Part shown: piece after piece, positions 37,290 through 64,000 of the stretch | Position numbering within the stretch: position 1 is the first letter of the stretch | Layout: each line of letters starts with the position of its first letter | Assembly (NCBI GenBank): GCA_024362935.1 | Contig: JANCRA010000010.1 | Span: 8,486,501 to 8,550,500 of the forward strand | Reading direction: 5' to 3' | Source: Setophaga petechia | Taxonomy: Eukaryota > Chordata > Aves > Passeriformes > Parulidae | Length of the DNA stretch: 64,000 nucleotides | Position numbers and translations under genes: made by a program | The notes under the pieces: model-generated | Database searches by the model: none | Told to the model about the DNA's origin: nothing | The model's input: the letters and a program-made list of their open reading frames with translations, nothing else

Positions 37290-38620
37290 GCGGGTACTGA
37301 GCAGGCTCTAGGGCTGCGGGATGCCGTGCAACCAGAGCGGGCAGGGATGACCCGCCTGCCCCGGGCTGCGGGCTGGGGTCAGCCGTGGGGGTACCCGGGT
37401 GGGGACGGCAGAATGGGCAAGGTGGGGCTGGGGACGGCGCCCCACTCCCCGCGTTTGGAGATGCCGTGTCTGGGAGACGGTTTTGGTTTCTCAGCGGAGC
37501 CGGAGCTCTCACAAAGCCGCCGACTCGCCGGGGCTCGGCTCCCCGCAGACCCCGCCGCCCCGGGCCGCCCCCCGCCGCGGCAGACAAAGGAGGGACGGCA
37601 CTTATTTATCCGCCTCCTTCCCGGGACCGGCGGGAGGCTGCTGGGCTGCGGAGGTGCGGCGAGGCACCGGCGGGCGGGCAGGGCGCGGCGGGGCACCGCC
37701 TGCACCCCGCAACAAAGGGCCGGAGCAGGAGGTGAGCGGCGGGGGCGGCGCCGGGGCTCGAACCTGCGGCCCGGGGCGGTGGGAGGGGCCGGGGGAGGGC
37801 CGTGCGAGGGACGCCCCCCGCGGCGGGCCCAGAACGGGGCCCAGTGGGGGCCGGCCCCGCCCGGTGCCCGCCCCGCCCCGCCCGGCGCTCACGGGCCGGG
37901 GCCGCGGCGGCAGTGCGGCCGAGAGATGGCGGGGGGCCGCGGGACCCCGGCGCGGCGCTGAGCCCCGCGCCCTGCCAGCGCCCGGCCGCCGCCGGGACCC
38001 CGCGGAGGTAAGAGCGGCGGCGGAGCGGATGCCCGGCGCGGGGGGCGCCCCGGGAAAACTTTCCGCCGCTCGGAACTCGCGCGTGTGGGTCCCTCCCGCC
38101 GCCGGTTGCCGGTGAAGCGGGCAGGTGGGGCTCGGGCTGCTGCGGCGGTGCGGTGCCGGGACCCCATCCCCGAGCCGGCGGCGGCACCGGGCGCGCTGGG
38201 ACCCCCGCTCCCCGCCTCGCAGCGGGGTTATACCGAGGTGAGGGGACCCTGCCGGTCCGCCTGCTCCCGGGAGCCGCGGCCGGGCGGGCGCGCCCCGGTC
38301 CCGCTCAGGGCGGGGGGACTGCCGCAGGGGACGGGGGCTGGCGGGGAGCTCCCGGGGCACGGGGCTTGCGGCAGGGCTCGGCGGCGAGCGGGTGCCCGGG
38401 GAGGGGGTGCCGGGGAAGACACACACGCCGGAGAACGCCCGGCAGCCGGAGCAGACTGGCGGAGCCCGCCCCGGTGGGACGCCGAGCCCCGGCAGGAGCC
38501 CGCGCCCCGGCTCGCTGGGGCTGCTCGGAGGGCGCCCGGGCGGGGGGCGCAGGGGACAGCCGGCGCTCCCTGGGGACAGGCCAGGCGTGCCAGAGCGCAA
38601 AGTTCTGCAAAGTTATTTCC
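37290..38620 (+). promoter_or_regulatory. SEMA3F: CpG island, likely SEMA3F promoter and non-coding first exon
   Basis: The densest CpG block in the window, with GC boxes (GGGAGGGGCCGGGGGAGGG). SEMA3F's ATG lies 3 kb downstream just inside an exon with an acceptor at 40921-40924, so an untranslated upstream exon is required. Two strong donors fit: CGCGGAG|GTAAGA with the exon ending at 38007, and CAGGAG|GTGAGC ending at 37731. A TATTTAT word at 37604-37610 may mark a weak TATA. Which donor is used cannot be decided from sequence alone. Confidence 0.65.
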
Positions 38621-40360
38621 CGTGTGCGCGGGGCCGCACTGGGCATTTAGCGTTATTGTGTTATGTTATGGGGGGTTTTTTCCCCCTATTTTCCTCCCCT
38701 TCCCACTGATGGCATCGCGCGCTGTGGCCGGAGGTGGGCCAGGCTCCCCTCCCGCTGCCTATCCTGCCTCTACTGCTTTTCCCTCCCAAAATGTTTCCTG
38801 CTCGCCCCCGAGGCCACGGGGAGCGGGCGTGCAGGCAGCCCTACCCCTGGGTCCCCCCGGGCTTCTCCCGAGGCATCCCCTCAGCCCTCCTTGGCGCTTC
38901 GATCCCCAAAATGAGTCCCCGTTCCAGACGAGAAAACCTTTCCCTAATTGCTTGGGCTCGGCGGCGCTGGGCTGACCAGCCTGGGGAAGGGGGAATAAAG
39001 CCGAATGGGATTTTGATCTTCCTTCGGCAGCACAAGCAATGGCCAAACTTTAATTCTAAAAAACTCCTCCAAGCCCAGACAGCCCGGGGGCTGGAGGGCA
39101 GGCAGGAATGTGGCCGCTCTCCCCTGGAGTTCTCCGTTTCCCCCGAGTGCAGATGACCCTGGAAATGGACATTTCCTGGCCAAGGTGCACTCCAGCGGCC
39201 CGTTTCCCTTTTTTGCTTCCTTGGAATTTGCCTTTCCCAGCCGGGTCTGTGTGCCCCCCACTCACCGCCGGCCCTTTCCCCTCTCCTCGCCCTGCGCTCG
39301 CTGCGCTCCCCTCCTCTCCCTCTTTTCCTTTGTTTGCCATCTCGCTCCCTGTCTCTGACGCGTACGCCGCTCCATCCAAATGCAATAGTAGGATTTGCCA
39401 GAATTATTTCCTAAAGCTGCCGGGGAGAGGGGGGAGGTTTGGATGGAGGGGGGTTATTTAACTGCAACCAACTGGAGTTTTGGCTGGTGGAGGAATTGGG
39501 GGTGCAGGCTGTCCCGGCCTGGCGCTGATGGGAAGGGCAGAGCCTGGGAATGGGTGGGAGAGGGGGAAGGCAGCCTGAAAAGGGACCGAATACCAGTACA
39601 ATGGAGCAGAGCTGGGTGTGCTCAGGGACAGAGGAGCAAATGGAAATATTTACTGACCCCAAAGGCAAGAAGGAGAAAAAAAATACACAGCCCCAGGGAG
39701 CAGCGGTGCCACCGCACTCAGGGTCTTGCCCTGCTGCTGGTGACAGTGCTGCTGCCCTTGCCCTGCTGGGGGCTGGTGGTGTGGGTGCTGAGCACTGCAG
39801 GAGAGGCCAGCCAGACCACCCAGGTGGGGTGTGGGATTGCTCCCCTTGCAGCTCAGCATCTCTCTCCGGGATGCCCCAAAGGGTTCCCAGGCATCCATCC
39901 AGCTCTTGGGGTGTGCCTGTCCCCTGTGGGGCTGTGTGGTGGCAGCTGGCAGGGCCCTGGAGTGTGTGGCTTCACCGGGGTGTCATGGTGGGGACTCCTG
40001 TTCCCACAGAGCTGCCCCCCTTTGGCTGGGCTGGCTGGATGCTCCCCACATGCCAGTCTGTGGCACAGTGCATCCCACCCCGGTGTGCAGCTCCCTGGGG
40101 ACACCAGGGGCTTCCCACCGCCACGGGCCTCCTCCCAAATCCTGCCTGAGGTGCCCTGGACTCCCCCAGGAGGGTGCTGCCTCGGGAGAGGGGCCTGACC
40201 CAGGGGATGGTGTGTCCAGGAGGGGCCGTGGGGTGCGTGGGGGGCACCGTGCCCATGCCCCGTGCCGGGGTGCGTGTGTGGCTTGCTGGAGGCAGCTTGG
40301 CGGACTCCGCTCAGTGCCGGAGCCCCAGGGAGTCCAGCTGCCTGGCACACAGGCAGGGCT

Positions 40361-40445
40361 TTTTTTTTTTTTTTCCTCTTCTTTTTCTTCCTCTTTTATT
40401 TATGAAAAAAAAAAAAATCCTTTTTTTTTTTTTTTTTTTTTTTTG
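40361..40445. repeat. Poly-T / poly-A / poly-T simple tract
   Basis: A T15 run, a CT-rich spacer, an A13 run and a T26 run in SEMA3F intron 1. Open frames rich in Phe across it are artefacts. Such homopolymers are prone to sequencing and length errors. Confidence 0.9.
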
Positions 40446-40976
40446 TACGTTCTTGGAATAATGAAGTCCAGATTTCCTTCATGTTGGAAAGATTTGATCC
40501 CAGCTCTGCTTGCTGTGGCTTTGCTGGGGGCTGGGAGGAGAGGTGGGGAGGCAAGGGCTGGCAGTGGGACCCCTTTGGGTGCTGGGGCAGGGAAAGCCAG
40601 CCGTGTGGGGGTCTGGGGATGCTGCAGCTGAGGGGGGAGTGAGGAGGGATGGAGGGATGCTCCTCACCTGGCCAGCTGGGGTGGAGGAGGGTGCTGCAGC
40701 AGCTCTTGCCGTGCTTGCCTCGCTCTGTGTGCTCACCGGGGAGGTGAGGCTGTGGCCCCCCCGTTTGAGCAGTCTGCAGAGCGGGGTTCAGCCTCCCAGG
40801 CTGGCCTCTGCTCCTCCCCGGAGGATGCTGCGGGTGATGGAGAGCGGGATGAGGGGCTTGTACCCCTCGGGGGGTGGTGGGTGCAGCGAACTGACCTCCC
40901 TTCCACGTGTGCCCTCCTTGGCAGGCTCGGCTCCCCCAGGCTGCCCTCGGCGTCGGCGCCCAGGCGCGTGCCCACC

Positions 40977-60097
<19,121 letters not shown>

Positions 60098-61025
60098 AAC
60101 CATCATCAGGGACTTTGCTAGCACAGTGGTCTATTTTTCCCCCCTTTTAATATTAAAAATATCTATAAATAAATAAATATATATATATATATATATACAC
60201 ATCCACGCACACACACGCACGCAGACACACGCACTCCCCCCTCCCACGGGAGGTGGTATTTATTTGTAGGCTGTACATAGGCACTGGGGTGGTGCTGCCC
60301 CCACCTCCCCACTCCAGGGAGGAGCAGGGAGCCCTGGGGGGGAGCAAGGACCCCTAAGGTGGCTGCAGCCACCATCGCTGTCTTCCCCCCTGCCAAGAAC
60401 CCCCAGATCCTGTTGTGCAGGGACCGTCGGTCACCACAGCCCCTCTCCCACACAGCTGGGACACCATGCTGGGGGATGGATGTCCTTGTGTGGGAGGGGA
60501 TGATGCCCCAGGGAGGGCAGGGTGTGAGGCAGTGCCAGACAAGAGCTGCCCACTGCAAGCTGGGCATGACCATCATAGTTTTGTGCCTCAGTTTCCCCAC
60601 AGGGTTGTGGAGGAGCAAGTGCTTTCTGTGGGGGAGCTGTAAGACCACCAGGCAAGCTGAGGAGGAGGGGCAAGGGTACACGGCTCTGTCCCCTCCCTGG
60701 GGGCTTGACAGGGGTGAGATGGGACCTCAAGGTGGGACCGAGGTGTCCAGGCAATAGTGGGGACTTGGCCCCAGGGTCGTTGGATGGAGAAGGGAAGGAG
60801 AAGGGGCCACGCTGGTGTAAAACCTTGAGCAGCTGCTGGAGCTTGGTGGCAGTGGCATCCAGAGGGGTTTGGGGCACCCAGCCCATCAACCACCCTCTTT
60901 GGGCACCCCAGTGGGTGTGGAGGGCTGTAAATAGCTGTACATGGGAACACAGGGGTGGCCAGGGCTGAGTGTGTGTCCCTGCTGCCAGGGGTACCCCCAA
61001 TAAATGCTGGCTTTGGGACAGACAC
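60098..61025 (+). other. SEMA3F: SEMA3F 3' UTR with two sets of poly(A) signals and a Pumilio-like site
   Basis: Overlapping AATAAA signals at 60168-60173 and 60172-60177, followed by an AT repeat and CACACACGCACGC, could give a very short UTR. A clean AATAAA at 60999-61004 in CCCCCAATAAATGCTGGCTT looks like the main end. TGTACATA at 60272-60279 matches the Pumilio recognition element. Open frames across the region are not coding. Confidence 0.6.
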
Positions 61026-61336
61026 AGGCACCTGGTGTGCTCTGTAGGGAATGGGCCTGGCCCCACCACGACACCCCCTGGGCCCTGCCAGTGCTGTCCC
61101 TGGGGGCTCTGGGTCACTGTGCTGGGAGCAGCACAGGGGCTCTGGGGAGGTGCCACTGGTGGGTGGCACTGCTGCGTGTTGGGGTACACTGGGCTGGGCT
61201 GGTGCCACCACTGGGTGTTGCTGAAGGCGCTGGGAGTGCTCAGGGTCACTGCTGGGGGCGCGGGGAAGCGCTGGGGGCCCTGAGGAAAGTTCTGGAGCAC
61301 CAGGATATGGTACTGGGAGCATGGAGCAGGGGAGAA

Positions 61337-61350
61337 ACAGCAGAGGGCGC
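61337..61350 (+). promoter_or_regulatory. CTCF-like motif, plus orientation
   Basis: ACAGCAGAGGGCGC matches the CTCF core except the first base. It lies 330 bp downstream of the SEMA3F distal poly(A) signal, in the SEMA3F-GNAT1 intergenic interval. Confidence 0.4.
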
Positions 61351-61619
61351 TGAGGATGGTAGTGGGAGATGCTGGGGGCACCTTGATTGATGCAGGGGTG
61401 GTACCAAGCTCCTCTGAGCAGTTACAGCCGCCCCTGGGGGCAGTTCTGAAAGGTCCTGGGCTGTATCAGAGGTAGTACTGGACACACTGGAGGTTGGTAC
61501 TGGGAGGACTGGGAGAAGTACTGAGGCATTAGGGTTTGGTAGTAGGAGCTGGTGGTACTGGGCAGCACAGGGAGCAGTGGTAGGGAAGTGGTGATGGTTC
61601 TATAGGGTGGCTGGGGGTT

Positions 61620-62015
61620 GTAGTGGGCAGTACTGGGCTGTGGCAGGGCACTCTGTTCAGTACTGGGGCAATGGAGGTGGTGCTGTGCTCCTCTGGCCAG
61701 TCCTGAAGGGCACTGCTGTGAGTACTGGGGTTACTGGGGCTACGCTGGGGTCAGTACTGGGCAAACTGATGGGGTACAGAGCTGTACTGGGCATGGTGCA
61801 ATGCTGTACTGGGAGCCCTGAGCTGTACTGGGAGTTGCACTGATCTGTACTGGGAGTTCCACTGATCTGTACTGGGGGCTGCACTGGTCTGTACTGGGAG
61901 CACTGGGCTGTACTGGGAGTTGCACTGATCTGTACTGGGTGTGCTGCCCTGGTCTGTACTGGGAGCACTGGGCTGTACTGGGAGCTGCCCTGGTCTGTAC
62001 TGGGAGCTGCACTGG
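61620..62015. repeat. CTGTACTGGGAG minisatellite
   Basis: Tandem copies of a roughly 22-bp unit (CTGTACTGGGAGTTGCACTGAT and variants such as CTGTACTGGGAGCACTGGG). Copies are tight at 61795-62015 and more diverged to the left, reaching about 61480. Frames rich in Tyr/Gln/Ser on the minus strand are artefacts. Confidence 0.92.
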
Positions 62016-62021
62016 GCGCTC

Positions 62022-62035
62022 CCGCCCTCTGGCGG
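62022..62035 (-). promoter_or_regulatory. CTCF-like core motif, minus orientation
   Basis: On the minus strand the sequence reads CCGCCAGAGGGCGG, a full match to the strong CTCF core. It abuts the right end of the minisatellite, which therefore stops at or beside a likely protein-binding site. Confidence 0.5.
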
Positions 62036-63020
62036 CCGAGCGAGGCACTGCAGGAGCGCCGCCGTGCGGGGACGGGGCACGCTGGGGACAAAGCGGGGGA
62101 CGGAGGGGAACTGGGCTGTACTGGGGTCACTGGGACAGCCCTGGCAAGGCGTGGAGTCACCGGAGGTGGGGGGACACTGGGGAGTTCCTTGGGATACTCA
62201 GTTTTGCTGCGTTGGCCACGTGGTGGTGGAAATGGGGGGCACGGTGGCAATGGGGACATAAGAGGGGGGCACTGGGAAGGCACACTGAGGGACCCAGAGA
62301 CATTGTGGGGGCTCACTGCGGTTGGGGTGGTGACGCAGAGGTGGCACTGCAGTGTCCCTGGACGTTGGACAGGGGATTTTGGACTGGGGCAGGACATGGT
62401 CCCCACGCAGGAACTGGAATTGCTTTGCAACACTGGGATTTCTTCCATAGTCTGTGGGAATTGTTACTGGAAAGGGTTTGGGAACCCTGCGGAGGGTGTA
62501 TGGGTATCCCTGAGGACATGGTGCAGGTGTTGCTGGAGGGCCTGGGGACGCGGTGCAGGTGACACTGAGCTGGCCTGGTGGCACTGGGAGTGTACTGGCG
62601 GGTGGCTGGGCAGGCACGCTGAGAAGTGCACCCAGAGGGCATGGGGACATTAGTGGAGGGTTCTGGAAGGGTCCCTGGGGACACAGGGTGTGGTGACTGA
62701 GGCTGACACTTTATTACTGCAGGGAGTGCCCATGGGGACACTGGCATGGCTTACTGGGGTGGGACAGTGGGCACTGCTCCAGAGCAGGGGATTTGACCAG
62801 GTGAGAGGCTGGTGACTGAGGGGACAGTGGGGACATTAGCTCCCACTCTGACCCGATCCCAGCAGACACACCATCCCAGCCCGCAATTCCAAACCCTGGG
62901 GTCCACAGCAGAGCTGGAGATGGGCAGGGGTCCCACTTCCCCCAGGGTGGTCGGGTCACTGTCCCAGCCCCCGGGTGGAGGCAAACCGGGGCTGATGGGG
63001 CCGGGGCACCCTCCCGGCAG
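62036..63020. other. SEMA3F-GNAT1 intergenic DNA, nothing recognised
   Basis: GC-rich sequence with no exon. A TTTATT at 62709-62714 reads AATAAA on the minus strand, but no minus-strand gene with recognisable exons was found. Confidence 0.45.
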
Positions 63021-63130
63021 AAGTGCTGACTCCGGGAACCTCGGGATTGCTGAGCTCAGCCCGCTGCAGATTGCAGGGGGTTTATCGGGGGGGCCCAGCT
63101 TAAGCCCCGGGTGCTGAGCGCAGCCCCCCG
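63021..63130 (+). promoter_or_regulatory. GNAT1: GNAT1 upstream region with three Maf-recognition-like sites
   Basis: TGCTGACTC at 63024-63032 is a MARE half-site plus core. TGCTGAGCTCAGCC at 63048-63061 is a near-palindromic C-MARE-like element. TGCTGAGCGCAGCC at 63112-63125 differs from it by one base. GGATTG at 63044-63049 directly abuts the second site and resembles a weak CRX-type site (reverse CAATCC). The GNAT1 ATG is 185-285 bp downstream. In mammals rod genes including GNAT1 are driven by NRL (a Maf factor) with CRX; use of these sites here is inference. Confidence 0.45.
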
Positions 63131-63309
63131 GCAGGCGGCCCCGCGGGACCTTGGCCCCGTCCTTGTCGCACACGGGCGGGCGGCGGCGGCAGCGGCAGCG
63201 GCGGGCGCGGGAGCGAGCGCTGGAGGCGGCGGGAGGCTGGAGCTCGCTGCCCATCCTGGTGCTGACCTCCAAGGAGCGGGCGCTGAACCGCAGGGCTGCG
63301 GGGCTGACC

Positions 63310-63415
63310 ATGGGAGCCGGGGCCAGTGCCGAGGAGAAGCATTCCCGAGAGCTGGAGAAGAAGCTCAAGGAAGACGCTGAGAAGGATGCTAGGACTGTCA
63401 AGCTGCTGCTGCTGG
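63310..63415 (+). CDS. GNAT1: Rod transducin alpha subunit, first coding exon (gene continues past 64000)
   Basis: The exon encodes [20 protein letters not shown], then [15 protein letters not shown], and the first base of the next Gly codon, ending at the donor G|GTAAGG. It matches human GNAT1 as I remember it in this region and differs from GNAI2 and GNAT2 (no MGCT start). GNAT1 couples rhodopsin to the cGMP phosphodiesterase in rods; Gly2 is the acylation site of the membrane-anchored N-terminal helix. The start context GACCATGG is a strong Kozak match. The P-loop exon (GAGESGKST) is not present by position 64000, so intron 1 is longer than 585 bp. Confidence 0.95.
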
Positions 63416-64000
63416 GTAAGGGGGACACAACACCCCGCGGGACATACCCATCCCTTGAGCATCTCACCCTAACAGCCCACCCAATGCACCCCTGAAATCT
63501 ACCAGTGCCCCTCAACCCAACCATCACCCCTCAACCCAACCAGTTCCCCTCAATCCAACCAGTTCCCCTCAACCCAACCATCACCCCTCAACCCAACCAG
63601 CGCCCCTCAACCCAACCAGCACACCCCACAGCAGCCCCCAAACCCAACCAGCCAATCCAACATTCCTCTGGCTCCCAGATGGACCCCAAACACAAGCAGC
63701 CCACCTTCACTGTTCAACATTCTCCTGACTCACTCAGGACCCTTAAAACCAAGCAGCCTATCCCAACATCAACCCCATTCCCAGCACCCTAAACCAAACC
63801 TCCCCTTCTCAAGAGCCCGCCCAACGTTTCCCTGATGCTTCCAGCACCTTTAAACCAAACCAGCACAACCCAGGAGTGTCCCCAACGGCCTCCTACTCCC
63901 AGGCATCCCTAAAACCAACCAACCCCTCCCCATAAAACACCCGAAGTTTCCCTGACCCCACTCTAAACTAAATCAGTTCAACAGTCCCCAGGCCCATGAT
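63416..64000 (+). repeat. GNAT1 intron 1 with CAACCCAACCAG tandem repeat
   Basis: Low-complexity, C/A-rich intron. Units of 18-19 bp (CCCCTCAACCCAACCAGTT, CCCCTCAACCCAACCATCA) are tandem at about 63508-63625, and looser CCAAACC words continue to the window edge. No exon was seen. Confidence 0.8.

Noticed and set aside
62709..63527. Possible minus-strand gene: AATAAA (minus) at 62714-62709 with a 258-codon frame to its right
   Set aside because: The frame crosses the GNAT1 first exon antisense, is composition-driven, and has no recognisable family. One hexamer is not enough.

Overview
This is vertebrate nuclear DNA, most likely from a bird. The genes are intron-split with canonical GT/AG boundaries. 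Three degenerate fragments end in the 3' tail typical of CR1 LINEs, the main avian retroposon family. Introns are compact and GC-rich, with many minisatellites and GGAT or CA microsatellites. The gene set is that of human 3p21. The species cannot be read from the sequence; passerine versus other birds is left open.

Layout. (1) Positions 1-2307, minus strand: the first six coding exons of PARP3 (about 333 residues: N-terminus, WGR domain, start of the helical regulatory domain); the rest lies beyond the left edge. (2) Positions 2308-4392: a head-to-head intergenic spacer with a CTGT/CTGC minisatellite, a CR1 fragment and the RBM5 CpG promoter (ZNF143-like, NRF1-like and YY1-like sites plus a 30-bp near-perfect palindrome). 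(3) Positions 4393-18761, plus strand: complete RBM5, 24 coding exons summing to 2721 nt (906 residues). It carries an in-frame expansion of about 94 codons of Arg-Asp-Tyr-Asp-Ser type repeat compared with the human protein I know. (4) About 18.8-37.3 kb: RBM5 3' UTR, then an intergenic region with no convincing gene. It contains several islands that look regulatory: a CTCF-like site at 20166, a CpG-rich segment with dyads and two TATA boxes at 23.65-24.07 kb, a perfect RFX X-box at 25245, and a palindromic GATA pair at 26332. (5) About 37.3-38.6 kb: CpG island with likely SEMA3F non-coding first exon(s). (6) Positions 40977-60097, plus strand: complete SEMA3F coding sequence, 18 coding exons summing to 2346 nt (781 residues), including an 81-nt in-frame optional-looking exon; its 3' UTR probably runs to about 61.0 kb. 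(7) 61-63.2 kb: minisatellite, two CTCF-like sites and the GNAT1 upstream region with three Maf-recognition-like elements. (8) 63310-63415: first coding exon of GNAT1 (rod transducin alpha); the gene continues past the right edge.

The genes do not form a single pathway. PARP3 (DNA-break signalling), RBM5 (alternative splicing, apoptosis), SEMA3F (secreted neuropilin ligand for axon guidance) and GNAT1 (phototransduction) are neighbours by synteny. RBM5-SEMA3F-GNAT1 order and orientation match human 3p21.31. PARP3 next to RBM5, in the position where human has RBM6, does not. I found no bacterial-type system, CRISPR array, tRNA or rRNA. The most notable observations are the RBM5 repeat expansion, the dyad-rich 23.65-24.07 kb island, the Maf-like sites upstream of GNAT1, the CTCF-like sites around SEMA3F, and a minisatellite that has multiplied the last SEMA3F splice acceptor.
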